A DNA stretch of 64,000 nt, taken from Mycobacteroides abscessus ATCC 19977. Lineage in GTDB: Bacteria > Actinomycetota > Actinomycetes > Mycobacteriales > Mycobacteriaceae. The notes under the pieces are model-generated. The model was given only the letters and a program-made list of their open reading frames with translations. It was not told the origin of the DNA and did not search any database. This document shows positions 1 through 9,435 of this stretch, one piece after another; position 1 is the stretch's first letter, and each line of letters starts with the position of its first letter. Location of the stretch: positions 806,001 through 870,000 of the forward strand of contig NC_010397.1 in assembly GCF_000069185.1 (NCBI RefSeq), read 5' to 3'. The translations under genes were made by a program, and so were the position numbers.

Positions 1-1
1 G

Positions 2-877
2 GTGTTGCGTGGCGGACTGACTGCCACGTTGCTCTACGGCATCCCGGTCTTGGGAATTCTGTTGGTACTGCCCAAGAATCAGTTGGGAACCGTTACCGGA
101 TTCGTTGATGCGTGCCGGGCCGTGTTCACCGTGTACGGCGGTAGTGTCGCGCCGGACGGGACCGCAGAGCTGCACGGGCTGGGACAAGCGGCCGCCCAAG
201 TCGCGGCCGCCGGGCTGATCATCGGTCTATTCACGAGCGGTACGGCCTGGGCCATGGGGGTCAGTCGCGCGCAAGCGGTGGCATTCACCGACGGTGCAGG
301 GCCGGCATGGCTTGGAAAGTTTTCCGGCAACGGTTCTCCGGCCAGGGTGAACATCATGTCGGCAGTGGTGTCGACGATCGTCATGGCGGCGGCGATGATC
401 TTTGCCCACGGCAATGCCGAGAAGTACTTCTCGGCGGCAATCGGATTGGTGGTGTCAGCCACCGCGATCTCCTACATCCTGACGTTCTCGTCGTTCATCC
501 GCCTGCGGCACAAGTATCCGCATACCCGGCGACCGTTCCAGGTTTTCGGTGGACGGATCGGCGGCTGGATCGTCACGGTATTGACGGTGGGGACGATGCT
601 GTTTACCGTCGTTTCGCTGTTCTGGCCCGGTGTGGGGGTGGGGTGGACCGGCTCCGGGGATGATGCAGACGCATTGCTTCCGAAGGGGTTTGAGGGGCAT
701 CGGCTCGAATACACGTTGAGCCAGCTGGTCCCGATGGCAGCCGTGTTGGGGATGGCCAGCTGTCTGTACTTGCTCGGTGTGTTCGGTAAACGGCCAACGG
801 CGGCTCGCCGAGACATGTCTTCGCCGCAGGACGGCGTTCCCGGCATCACTAACGAAAAGGAAAGTATCGGTGCATAA
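2..877 (+). CDS. APC-family amino acid permease, C-terminal part (truncated by window edge)
   Basis: This is the C-terminal part (about 290 residues) of a multi-spanning membrane transporter. It has several hydrophobic segments, at about residues 5-25, 65-90, 120-160, 185-210 and 235-260, and a loop with RLRHKYPHTRRPF. That Arg/Pro-rich loop before the last helices is typical of amino acid-polyamine-organocation permeases. The upstream part lies outside the window, so the first in-frame GTG is not a trusted start. The stop overlaps the GTG start of the following oxidoreductase, which implies co-transcription with it and with the lysine-catabolic genes. Uptake of lysine or a related amine is an inference from context; the substrate cannot be read from the sequence. 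Confidence 0.8.
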   Translation: MLRGGLTATLLYGIPVLGILLVLPKNQLGTVTGFVDACRAVFTVYGGSVAPDGTAELHGLGQAAAQVAAAGLIIGLFTSGTAWAMGVSRAQAVAFTDGAGPAWLGKFSGNGSPARVNIMSAVVSTIVMAAAMIFAHGNAEKYFSAAIGLVVSATAISYILTFSSFIRLRHKYPHTRRPFQVFGGRIGGWIVTVLTVGTMLFTVVSLFWPGVGVGWTGSGDDADALLPKGFEGHRLEYTLSQLVPMAAVLGMASCLYLLGVFGKRPTAARRDMSSPQDGVPGITNEKESIGA

Positions 878-2387
878 CGTGCTCAACAGGTTTGACGTCG
901 CGGTTGTCGGCGGCGGGACCGCCGGATGTGCGGTGGCCGCGCGCCTGGCAGGCAGCGGCAGGAAGGTGCTCGTGCTAGAGGCCGGCCCAGACTATGGGCA
1001 TGCGTTGTCCGGTCGTTGGCCGGCGGACCTGCTGTCGGCCGCCACTATCCCCAGTTCACATGATTGGGGTTACCGGGGAACCGGAGCGGGCGGGCAGCAT
1101 CTGGAGTTCGAACGCTGCCGGGTCATCGGAGGGTGTTCGACTCACAACGGCGCCACACAGAACGTGGGCTGGGGCGGCGACTATGACCGTTGGGCTGCAA
1201 CGGGACTGACCGGGTGGAGCTCGTCGGAGCTGGAGCCGTTCTTCGAGCTGGCAGGCAAGGCGCTGAATCTGCGGAACTATCGAGACGAGCAGCTCCAACC
1301 GCTCCAAACCGCCTTCGTGGCCGCGGTCGTTGACCAGGGCCTCGAAGAGCGCAACGACTTTCTGTCTATGAACGGCAGTGCAGGAGTCGGCTATTCGCCG
1401 GTCAGCATCACCGATGACGGCACCCGCTACAACACCGCTTTCGCCTATCTTGATGATCTTCGCGAATCGGGCAGGCTGACGGTACTCGGTGGCGTGGAGG
1501 TCACCGGCATACGGCTCGAACAGGGCCGAGCGGTCGGTGTCTACGTGTACGCGCCGGATCGCACTGCGCCGGAACCCGCACTGGTCTATGCCGATACGGT
1601 GGTACTAAGTGCGGGGGCCTATGGAACCCCTGAGCTGCTGCTGCGATCGGGTATCGGCCCCGCGGGTGAGCTCGCCGGAGTCGGCGTGCCGGTGCAATGC
1701 GACCTTCCCGGTGTGGGGAAAGGGCTGCAGGATCATCCCTCACTGCAACTCGAATACGCCGCCACCCGTGAACTTGCCGATGCCCTCGCGGAATTCATGA
1801 GCAGACAATGGCTTCCGGATGAGCAAGCCATTGCCAAGGTGAAGTCGCCGGAGGCCGGTGACGCACCGTTCGACCTACACATCTACCCATGGACGGAGCG
1901 CGATCCGGCAAGCCCACATGGCTGGCGATGCGTGGTGCCGATCGGGTTGGTCAAGCCGCGCTCGCGTGGCGCCTTGACTCTCAGGCTGGTGGGCGGAGAA
2001 CTGAAGACTGAAGTGAACCACGGCTATCTGGCTGACCCGCGCGATGTGAACGCCATGCGTTACGGCATGGAATGGGCTGAGGAGATCATTGATACGGGCA
2101 TCTCGGAGTTCTCCAGATACCTTGGCCCACGGATCAATCCGATGGAGGGCCTCACCACGGACTGGATTGCGGCCAATCATCGGCACTATTGGCACCCGGT
2201 AGGCACCTGCACGATGGGCATGCCTGCCACCGGTGGGGTCGTCGACCATCGCGGCGCCGTGCATGGAATCGACAACCTGTACATCGCCGATGCCTCGGTG
2301 TTCCCGGACATCCCGCGGGGTACCACGGCCCTCCCGACCACCGTTGTCGGTGAACGCATCGCAAGTTTTCTCATGGAGGACAACTGA
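870..2387 (+). CDS. GMC-family FAD-dependent oxidoreductase (choline dehydrogenase-like)
   Basis: The 505-residue protein opens with the FAD-binding signature VVGGGTAGCAVAARL (about residues 10-25). It has the GMC features of an E-A-G ribose-binding segment, a GGCSTHNG loop, and the C-terminal HxxGTCxMG and DASVFPDIPRGTT segments, with the catalytic His in HYWHPVGTC. GMC enzymes oxidise alcohols to aldehydes. The GTG at 870 was chosen because an AAAGGAAAG ribosome site lies just upstream and the FAD motif begins soon after; a longer frame from 777 would run deep into the permease gene. The aldehyde dehydrogenase one base downstream suggests a sequential alcohol-to-aldehyde-to-acid module. Choline or an amino alcohol is a possible substrate, unproven. 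Confidence 0.85.
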   Translation: MHNVLNRFDVAVVGGGTAGCAVAARLAGSGRKVLVLEAGPDYGHALSGRWPADLLSAATIPSSHDWGYRGTGAGGQHLEFERCRVIGGCSTHNGATQNVGWGGDYDRWAATGLTGWSSSELEPFFELAGKALNLRNYRDEQLQPLQTAFVAAVVDQGLEERNDFLSMNGSAGVGYSPVSITDDGTRYNTAFAYLDDLRESGRLTVLGGVEVTGIRLEQGRAVGVYVYAPDRTAPEPALVYADTVVLSAGAYGTPELLLRSGIGPAGELAGVGVPVQCDLPGVGKGLQDHPSLQLEYAATRELADALAEFMSRQWLPDEQAIAKVKSPEAGDAPFDLHIYPWTERDPASPHGWRCVVPIGLVKPRSRGALTLRLVGGELKTEVNHGYLADPRDVNAMRYGMEWAEEIIDTGISEFSRYLGPRINPMEGLTTDWIAANHRHYWHPVGTCTMGMPATGGVVDHRGAVHGIDNLYIADASVFPDIPRGTTALPTTVVGERIASFLMEDN

Positions 2388-2388
2388 C

Positions 2389-3744
2389 ATGGCCAAGGTT
2401 TTGTACGGAAACGGCACTGAAATCGTGGACCCACGCACGGGAGAGGGCTATGAGTTTCAGCCCGACTCGACCCACGGTGAGGTCGACGCGGCGTTCTCGG
2501 CGGCGCACGAGGGGTGGCGGAACTGGCGCGGCACTACGCCAGCGGAGCGCCAAATAGCACTGATTGCTTTCGCCGATGCCATTGAATCTCAGTCGGATCA
2601 GCTGGTCGCTATTGAACAACGCAACACCGGAAAGACTCGCGAGCAGGCTAGCGACGAGCTCTCCGGGGCTCTCGACGAGATGCGCTTCATGGCGGGGGCC
2701 CAGCGTGCGCTGCAAGGGCCGTTGGCCGGCAGCTACGTGCCGGGCACTGTCTCCACGTCATCACGCGAATCCCTCGGAGTATGTGCCCAGATTTTGCCCT
2801 GGAACTATCCGTTGGCGTCCGCGATCTCCAAACTCGCCCCGGCATTGGCCATGGGCAATACATCGGTCCTCAAGCCCGCGGCCCCCACGCCATGCAGTGT
2901 CCAGGCCCTCTTGGCGATAGCGAGTGAGACATTGCCGCCTGGTGTGGTCAACGCCGTATTCGGCGGGCGCGAGACGGGCCAATACATGGTGGCACACCAC
3001 ATCCCGGCCTTGATCTCGCTGACGGGCAGTGTGCGGGCAGGACACGAGATCACGCGTGCGGCAGGGCTGAAGGTGCTGCACCTGGAACTCGGGGGCAACT
3101 GCCCGGTCATCGTCCTCGGGGACGTCGATGTCGAAGCGGTCGCGCACGAGATTGCCGAGGCCGCACTGTACAACGCGGGCCAGGATTGCACGGCCGCCGC
3201 CCGTCTCATCGTTGCCTCCGAGGTGGTGGACGAGTTCGTCGCAGCCCTCACTCGGGAGTTCCTGGCCAGCCGGACGGTACCGTTGGCGACCCGGGAACAC
3301 CTGGACAGGATTACTGCACTACTGGCCCGCGTCCCCAAGACGGCGCGTGTGGAATGCGGCGGACGGCGTGCCGACGCTCCCGGTCTGTACGTGGAACCGA
3401 CGGTGGTGACCAACGTCGCACAAGACGACGAGATCGTCACCGAAGAGATCTTCGGACCGGTGGTCACTGTGCAGCAATTCGAGAGCGCAGATGAGGCGGT
3501 GGCTCTGGCCAACGACACCGAATACGGTCTGGCGGCATCGATCTGGACCACAGAGCACTCTTCGGCAGTCGCGTTGTCGCAGCGGATTGATGCTGGCACG
3601 GTATGGATCAACACCCATGGCGTCTACGCCACGGAGATGCCGTTCGGTGGCTTCAAATCCTCCGGCTACGGCAAGGACCTGTCGCCGCTCGCGCTTGAGA
3701 ATTACTCACGGGTCAAACACATCATGACCGGCTCCATGGGATAA
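2389..3744 (+). CDS. Aldehyde dehydrogenase (betaine aldehyde / aminobutyraldehyde dehydrogenase type)
   Basis: An NAD(P)-dependent aldehyde dehydrogenase of 451 residues, shorter than the usual 480-500. The substrate-proximal PWNYP motif, the ELGGN segment carrying the general-base Glu, the catalytic Cys in NAGQDCTA, and the EEIFGPVV and PFGGFKSSGYG motifs are all present in order. ATG 2389 follows a GGAGGA ribosome site and lies one base after the GMC stop, so the two are translationally linked. The overall look is that of gamma-aminobutyraldehyde or betaine aldehyde dehydrogenases. In this island it might oxidise the product of the GMC enzyme; a direct role on glutarate semialdehyde is less likely because a better placed paralogue sits at 12171. 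Confidence 0.85.
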   Translation: MAKVLYGNGTEIVDPRTGEGYEFQPDSTHGEVDAAFSAAHEGWRNWRGTTPAERQIALIAFADAIESQSDQLVAIEQRNTGKTREQASDELSGALDEMRFMAGAQRALQGPLAGSYVPGTVSTSSRESLGVCAQILPWNYPLASAISKLAPALAMGNTSVLKPAAPTPCSVQALLAIASETLPPGVVNAVFGGRETGQYMVAHHIPALISLTGSVRAGHEITRAAGLKVLHLELGGNCPVIVLGDVDVEAVAHEIAEAALYNAGQDCTAAARLIVASEVVDEFVAALTREFLASRTVPLATREHLDRITALLARVPKTARVECGGRRADAPGLYVEPTVVTNVAQDDEIVTEEIFGPVVTVQQFESADEAVALANDTEYGLAASIWTTEHSSAVALSQRIDAGTVWINTHGVYATEMPFGGFKSSGYGKDLSPLALENYSRVKHIMTGSMG

Positions 3745-3795
3745 CGGCTGCACGCCATCCGCCACAAGAAGCCCCCGACACACGAGGAAACACGA

Positions 3796-5478
3796 ATGAC
3801 CAGCCTCCTGCCAGGAGCCGACAATGCCATCAAGCCTGTTTCAATCTTTGGGCCCGACTTCCCATTTGAGTTCGACGCATGGATCAGCCATCCCGACGGG
3901 TTGGGCCAAGTACCGGAAGCCGCTTTCGGTCAGGAGGTTGCCATCATCGGCGCGGGGATCGCCGGAATGGTGGCCGCCTACGAACTCATGAAACTGGGAC
4001 TGCGGCCTGTGCTCTATGAATCGGCACGGATCGGCGGCCGGCTGCGTTCGCAGCAATTCGACGGCGCACCCGAGGGCGTCATCGCGGAGCTGGGCGGAAT
4101 GCGCTTTCCCTCATCGTCGTTTTCGTTCTTTCACTATGTCGACATGCTTGGCCTGACGGCCAAACCATTTCCCAACCCGCTCACCCCTGCTGCCGGAAGC
4201 ACCGTGATCGATATCGAGGGAGTGACACACCACGCGCGTGCGATCGATGAATTGCCGCAGATCTTCCAGGAAGTAGCCGAGGCCTGGGCGGAGGCGCTGG
4301 AGGAAGTCAGCTTCACACCTGTCCAAGACGCCATTCGGGCACGCGATGCGGTGACGCTCAAGTCGTTGTGGAACCAGCTCGTCACCGAATGGGACGACCG
4401 CACCTTCTACGACTTCGTGGCGAGTTCAAAAGCCTTCTCTAAGTTGTCGTTCCATCATCGCGAGGTTTTTGGCCAGGTCGGGTTCGGTACCGGAGGCTGG
4501 GATTCGGATTTCCCCAACTCGATGCTGGAGATACTTAGGGTGGTGATGACGAATTGCGATGAGGACCAACAACTTATCGTCGGTGGCGCCGAGCAGGTTC
4601 CGCGTGGCCTCTGGACGTATGAGCCCGACAGCATGTGCCATTGGCCGCGGGGGACCACTTTGGCGAAGTTGCACCGCGGGGTTCCCCGGTCTCGGGTAAA
4701 GCGGATAGCGCGCGGCCCGCACGGGCAGCTGTCGGTGACAGATCAGTGGGGCGTCACGCGCGATTACCCGGCCGTGTTGGCGACCTGCCAGTCTTGGTTG
4801 TTGACCACCGAGATCGATTGTGACGAGTCATTGTTCTCGCAGAAGATGTGGACCGCGCTGGATCGCACCCGGTACATGCAGTCATCCAAGACATTTGTCC
4901 TGGTTGATAGACCGTTCTGGAAGGATGTTGACCCGGTCACCGGGCGAGACACCATGAGCATGACGCTCACCGACAGGATGACCAGGGGAACTTACTTTTT
5001 CGACAACGGAGACGACGCTCCGGCCGTGGTATGCCTGACCTACTCCTGGATGAGTGACGCGATGAAGGTGCTCCCGTATTCGGCGCAGGATCGCGCGGAT
5101 ATGGCGCTCAACGCCCTTAAGCGCATCTACCCGCAGGTCGACATCAACCAGCACATCGTCGGCGAGCCGATTTCGGTGTCGTGGGAGGCGGACCGCAATT
5201 TCCTCGGGGCGTTCAAGGGTGCCCTACCGGGCCACTACCGGTACAACCACCGGATGTATTCGCACTTCATGCAAGATCAGCATGAGGCCGGACATAGGGG
5301 GATCTTCCTTGCCGGCGACGATGTTTCGTGGACGCCCGCCTGGGCCGAAGGGGCGGTGCAGACCGCCTTGAACGCGGTGTGGGGAATCATGACCCATTTC
5401 GGGGGTGGCTCGAGTACTCGGAACCCGGGCCCGGGTGATGTGTTCGCGGAAATCGGCCCGCTGAAGTTGCCCGAATGA
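3796..5478 (+). CDS. davB: L-lysine 2-monooxygenase (DavB type), FAD-dependent
   Basis: A 560-residue flavin amine oxidase-fold enzyme that would decarboxylate and oxidise L-lysine with O2 to 5-aminovaleramide, CO2 and water. The Rossmann FAD motif IIGAGIAGMVAAYELMKLG lies at about residues 50-70, followed by an ELGGMRFP segment and a C-terminal FAD-contact region GIFLAGDDVSWTPAWAEGAV. By eye it matches the Pseudomonas putida DavB sequence I recall almost end to end, including FGPDFPF near the N terminus, GFGTGGWDSDFPNSMLEI, and NPGPGDVF at the end. The length is also identical, which argues for lysine over tryptophan or phenylalanine monooxygenase. It overlaps the amidase gene by ATGA, the same order of reactions as in Pseudomonas. 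Confidence 0.93.
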   Translation: MTSLLPGADNAIKPVSIFGPDFPFEFDAWISHPDGLGQVPEAAFGQEVAIIGAGIAGMVAAYELMKLGLRPVLYESARIGGRLRSQQFDGAPEGVIAELGGMRFPSSSFSFFHYVDMLGLTAKPFPNPLTPAAGSTVIDIEGVTHHARAIDELPQIFQEVAEAWAEALEEVSFTPVQDAIRARDAVTLKSLWNQLVTEWDDRTFYDFVASSKAFSKLSFHHREVFGQVGFGTGGWDSDFPNSMLEILRVVMTNCDEDQQLIVGGAEQVPRGLWTYEPDSMCHWPRGTTLAKLHRGVPRSRVKRIARGPHGQLSVTDQWGVTRDYPAVLATCQSWLLTTEIDCDESLFSQKMWTALDRTRYMQSSKTFVLVDRPFWKDVDPVTGRDTMSMTLTDRMTRGTYFFDNGDDAPAVVCLTYSWMSDAMKVLPYSAQDRADMALNALKRIYPQVDINQHIVGEPISVSWEADRNFLGAFKGALPGHYRYNHRMYSHFMQDQHEAGHRGIFLAGDDVSWTPAWAEGAVQTALNAVWGIMTHFGGGSSTRNPGPGDVFAEIGPLKLPE

Positions 5479-6275
5479 CCGGGCGGCTACGGCTGGCGGT
5501 GGTGCAGTGCTCGTCGCAGGCCGCCGATGTACAAGCGAACCTGGCCCGGCTCGCCGAAACAGCCCATGCCGCGGCTGCGGGTGATGCTCAGCTCGTGGTC
5601 TTCCCGGAGATGTATCTGACCGGATACAACATCGGCGAATGGGATATCCGGGACCTCGCCCAGTCACCGGACGGTCCGGCCATGCAGTTCATCCGGCAGA
5701 CCGCATGCGATGCGGACATGCACATCTGCGTGGGGTACCCAGAACGTGCCTCTGACGGCCAGATCTACAACTCTGCATTGATCTGTGATCCGCGGGGGCG
5801 CGTGGTGCTGAACTATCGAAAGTCCCATCTGTTCGGCGACACGGAGAGGAACGTCTTCACCCGGCCCGGCCCGCAGCTGCCGCTGGCTGTGGTGCACGGT
5901 GTCTCTGTCGGCCTGTTGATCTGTTACGACGTTGAGTTTCCCGAGAACGTTCGGGCATTGGCGATGGCCAGGGCGGACGTTGTCGTGGTGCCCACCGCAA
6001 ATATGGAACCGTTTCATGCGGTGTGCGAAACCGTGGTCCCGGCAAGGGCATATGAAAACCAGCTGTATGTGGCATACGCAAACTATTGCGGTAACCACGA
6101 TGGCTTGGCGTATTGCGGCGGAAGTTCCATCGTCGGCCCGGACGGCACAGCCCTGGCGCGGGCCGGTGAGGGGGTGGGCCTCCTTGTCGCCGACGTGGAC
6201 CGGGCGGTGATCGACCGAACCCGTTCCCGGCACTGTTTCCTTGAAGATCGGGTGGCTAGAGCGATTTCGCCCTAG
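5475..6275 (+). CDS. davA: 5-aminovaleramide amidohydrolase (DavA type), nitrilase superfamily
   Basis: A 266-residue carbon-nitrogen hydrolase that would convert 5-aminovaleramide to 5-aminovalerate and ammonia. The nitrilase Glu-Lys-Cys triad is visible: Glu in VVFPEMYLTGYN (about residue 43), Lys in NYRKSHLFG (about 115) and Cys in GLLICYDVEFPENVR (about 152). Length and the segments LTGYNIG, GYPER, PTANM, YANYCG and GGSSIVGPDG match DavA as I recall it. It begins inside the davB stop codon (ATGA) and ends on a CTAG tetranucleotide that also provides the stop codon of the convergent glutamate dehydrogenase gene. Confidence 0.92.
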   Translation: MTGRLRLAVVQCSSQAADVQANLARLAETAHAAAAGDAQLVVFPEMYLTGYNIGEWDIRDLAQSPDGPAMQFIRQTACDADMHICVGYPERASDGQIYNSALICDPRGRVVLNYRKSHLFGDTERNVFTRPGPQLPLAVVHGVSVGLLICYDVEFPENVRALAMARADVVVVPTANMEPFHAVCETVVPARAYENQLYVAYANYCGNHDGLAYCGGSSIVGPDGTALARAGEGVGLLVADVDRAVIDRTRSRHCFLEDRVARAISP

Positions 6276-9200
6276 CCGCCGGCCCCGCCGGCCCAGCGGC
6301 ACAAGCTCGACAGCTCGGCACTGATTGCCGCGGCACGTGGCACATCTACGAACCCATCCCTGCGCGCGCGAGCTACCACCTCCTTCAGCCGTGAAATCCG
6401 CTCAGGTGCAATGGGTTGCCAGCCGTCAACGTGACGTGGAAACTCCGTCAATCGATGGAGTGCGTCGGTGATGTCGTCCCGCAGCGCATCAGCTGCCATG
6501 GCCTCCCACCAATTGGCAGGGTGATGTGATTCCAGCGCGTTGATCACCCAGTTCATGCCGAGCGCCTCTTCGAGTGCCAGATGTGTTTGCGCGACGTTCC
6601 GGACATCAGAGCCGAGCCGCACGGCGGTCTCACTCAAGTCGACGGCCTGACGGCGCAGCCGCAGCCAGGAATCTGGCGCGTTCCTTTGCAGATGACTGCG
6701 CAATGTGTCGATATGTGCGGCATATCGCTCGACGGTCGCGGCGATGTCGATACGGCCACCGGCGTGGCGCAACAACCTGCCCGCTGTGTGCTCGATGAAC
6801 TGTTGCAGGTCATGGAGGCCTTGCCACCGTCCCTGTGCTCCAACGGTTCCTCCGCGTCGCGCATGCTCCCACAAGCTGTCGACCTTGAACAGCCTTCGGG
6901 TGACCATGTAGGCCGCCGCCACTTCCGGGCTGCGTACGCCGAACCGCTCCTCGAGCCGGTAGATCAGACCGGGGCCGACATGGTTGATGAGGTCGTCGGA
7001 GATCTGGGTGGCGATAATCTCACGGGCCAACCGATGTTCGGTGATGCCGTCGGTCAGCAGTCCGCACTGCCAGGAATCGGGGAAATACGCCGACAACGCA
7101 GACACGAAGGCGGGATCATCGGGGATGTCGGAGCTGAGTAGCTCCTGGCACACCACGTTCTTGGAATAGGCGAGCAAGACGGCGATTTCGGGCCGGGTAA
7201 GTCCCCGCCCGTCCTGAGCGCGCGCGGCGATCTCGGATTCGGACGGCAACCCCTCGGCTGTGCGATTGAGGCCATTGTGCCGCTCCAGACTCTCGATCAG
7301 CCTTTCGTGACGATTGAGGAGCCGCGGTGCGTACGCCTCCGCGAGCCCGAGCGCCAGGACCTGATTGTGGCACCCCGACAGGACGGTCGCGGCGACATCG
7401 TTCTCGGCTGCCGTCAGGCGAGCGTTGCGTTGTACTTCGGTGAGTTGCCCGCTACGGCAGACGGACTCAAGCGCGATTTTCAGGTTGACCTCGCGGTCGG
7501 AGGTGGCCACGCCGGCAGCATTGTCGATGAAGTCGGCGTTGACCCTGCCGCCACGCAGAGCGAAGTCCACCCGTGCCCGTTGGGTGAGGCCCAGGTTGCC
7601 TCCCTCGCCGATGACTCGCGCGCGTAATTGTTCGGCGTTGACGCGCACGCTGTCGTTGGCGGGATCTGCCGCATCGACATGAGATTCGCGATGGGACTTC
7701 ACGTACGTGCCGATACCCCCGTTCCAGAGCAGGTCGACCTTCGCGCACAGCACGGCCTGTACGAGCTGATCGGGGGTGAGGGTCTGCCGATCGACGGACA
7801 ACAGTTCCTGTGCAGGCTTGGGCAGCACAATGTTTTTGGCAGAGCGGGGCCAGACACCGCCACCATCAGAAATGAGGTTCGGGTCGTAGTCGGCCCAGCT
7901 GCTGCCCGGTTGCGTGTGCAGTCGCCGGCGTTCGGCGTGACTGGCGGCAGGATCGGGATCCGGGTCGATGAAAATGTGCCGGTGGTCGAAGGCGGCCACC
8001 AACCGCAGATTGGCCGAGTGCAACATGCCGTTGCCGAATACATCCCCCGAGCAGTCCCCGATGCCGGCCACCGTAACGGCTTCAGTGTCGACATCGATCC
8101 CGATCTCGGTGAGATGATCGCGTACCGATACCCATGCGCCCCGTGCGGTGATGCCCATCTGTTTGTGGTCGTAGCCAGTGGTGCCACCGGCGGCGAACGC
8201 ATCGCCCAGCCAGAAGCCGCGTTGTGCGGCAATATGGTTAGCGATGTCCGAGAAGGCTGCGGTGCCCTTGTCGGCGGCTACCACCAGGTAATTGCTGTCC
8301 GCACCGTAGGTCACCGTATGGGCGGGGTGCACGGTTTTGCCGTCGGCAATGTTGTCGGTCACGTCGAGCAGTCCGTTAATGAATACGCTGTATGCCTGAG
8401 CGACAGTGATTTCCGGGTTCTTGCGGATGAATACGCCCTTGGCTCCCGTCGGCACGATAGGGGAGTTTTTGACGGTTTGGGTTTTCATCAGGCCTAGTAC
8501 CTCGGTGCGGTAGTCCTCGGGCCGGTCGGAGAACCTCAGGCCACCACGTGCGATCGCTCCGCTGCGGACGTGGAGACCCTCCATATCGTCGCAGTCCACG
8601 AAGATCTCCCGATACGGGACTACCGACCCGCACAAAGACAGCTGCGCGGAATCGAACATGAACGCCTGGTGTGCCTTGTGGCCGCCGCTTTCCGAGACCT
8701 GAAACCAGCTGGTGCGGACCAGGGCGCCGAAGCAAGTGGCAAACGCACGCAGCACTCGGTCTTCATCGACGGTAGTGGCGGCCTCGACATGACTGTCGAG
8801 CACGCGTGCGGCCTCGGTGACGGCCCGGTCCCGGTCCGCCGTCATGGGATCGAATCGTGCGTTGAAGTAATCCAACAGCGCGGCGACAAATCGCGGTCTT
8901 TGGGCAAGGTTGTCGATCACGTATGCGTGTGACATACCGAGCCCCGCTTGTTTGAGGAACCGAGCGAGAGCCCGTAACAAGACCGTGTCCCGCCAGCCGA
9001 TATTGGCAGCCAGGATAAGAGCGGCGAACGGATCTACCGTGAAGTGCTTAGTGCCGTGGGCCTGGACGGCGGCCGCGACATTCCGGAGGCTATCGGCCAG
9101 AGGTGTTGCGGTTGAGGTGAATTCATACAAATACGTGCCGGCTCCCGTTGGGCCCAAGGGCAGTTGCCTACGCAGCCGCAAGCCGAAATGTTCGAAGAGT

Positions 9201-9382
9201 GTGCAGATATCTGACAGTGCGATGTCTTCGGTGGGCCACGCGATAACCGCGCGTATGGTGCCGTCCCCCGCGTCGTCCAGGAACTCGGCGCGCACGGTCT
9301 CCTGCGGTGCGCCCGTCAGGCGTTCGGCGACCTCCTGGACGTGCGCCGTGTATGGCAGTACCGGCGATTGGATCGCTGTCAT
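6272..9382 (-). CDS. NAD-dependent glutamate dehydrogenase, short form of the large (GdhB-like) class
   Basis: A 1036-residue protein of the large bacterial NAD-glutamate dehydrogenase family. The catalytic core shows ARGGLRFSDRPEDYRTEVLG, followed by MKTQTVKNSPIVPTGAKGVF and GIGDCSGDVFGNGML in the dinucleotide-binding part, then a long helical C-terminal region. Canonical mycobacterial members are about 1600 residues with a long N-terminal regulatory domain; here most of that is missing, as in the roughly 115-kDa class. The ATG at 9382 follows a GGAGGG ribosome site. It lies between davA and davT and is transcribed away from davT. Its probable job is to oxidise the glutamate made by the aminotransferase, returning 2-oxoglutarate and releasing ammonia. 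Confidence 0.87.
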   Translation of the reverse strand: MTAIQSPVLPYTAHVQEVAERLTGAPQETVRAEFLDDAGDGTIRAVIAWPTEDIALSDICTLFEHFGLRLRRQLPLGPTGAGTYLYEFTSTATPLADSLRNVAAAVQAHGTKHFTVDPFAALILAANIGWRDTVLLRALARFLKQAGLGMSHAYVIDNLAQRPRFVAALLDYFNARFDPMTADRDRAVTEAARVLDSHVEAATTVDEDRVLRAFATCFGALVRTSWFQVSESGGHKAHQAFMFDSAQLSLCGSVVPYREIFVDCDDMEGLHVRSGAIARGGLRFSDRPEDYRTEVLGLMKTQTVKNSPIVPTGAKGVFIRKNPEITVAQAYSVFINGLLDVTDNIADGKTVHPAHTVTYGADSNYLVVAADKGTAAFSDIANHIAAQRGFWLGDAFAAGGTTGYDHKQMGITARGAWVSVRDHLTEIGIDVDTEAVTVAGIGDCSGDVFGNGMLHSANLRLVAAFDHRHIFIDPDPDPAASHAERRRLHTQPGSSWADYDPNLISDGGGVWPRSAKNIVLPKPAQELLSVDRQTLTPDQLVQAVLCAKVDLLWNGGIGTYVKSHRESHVDAADPANDSVRVNAEQLRARVIGEGGNLGLTQRARVDFALRGGRVNADFIDNAAGVATSDREVNLKIALESVCRSGQLTEVQRNARLTAAENDVAATVLSGCHNQVLALGLAEAYAPRLLNRHERLIESLERHNGLNRTAEGLPSESEIAARAQDGRGLTRPEIAVLLAYSKNVVCQELLSSDIPDDPAFVSALSAYFPDSWQCGLLTDGITEHRLAREIIATQISDDLINHVGPGLIYRLEERFGVRSPEVAAAYMVTRRLFKVDSLWEHARRGGTVGAQGRWQGLHDLQQFIEHTAGRLLRHAGGRIDIAATVERYAAHIDTLRSHLQRNAPDSWLRLRRQAVDLSETAVRLGSDVRNVAQTHLALEEALGMNWVINALESHHPANWWEAMAADALRDDITDALHRLTEFPRHVDGWQPIAPERISRLKEVVARARRDGFVDVPRAAAISAELSSLCRWAGGAGG

Positions 9383-9435
9383 GGTGCCCTCCGTATTTCT
9401 TTCGCTGTGGTCTCAGTCTGGCGTTTGCGACGTGC

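Noticed and set aside
7628..8497. Plus-strand open frame of 289 residues inside the GDH gene
   Set aside because: Antisense to a well-supported dehydrogenase, with no recognised motif. High GC produces such frames throughout the window.
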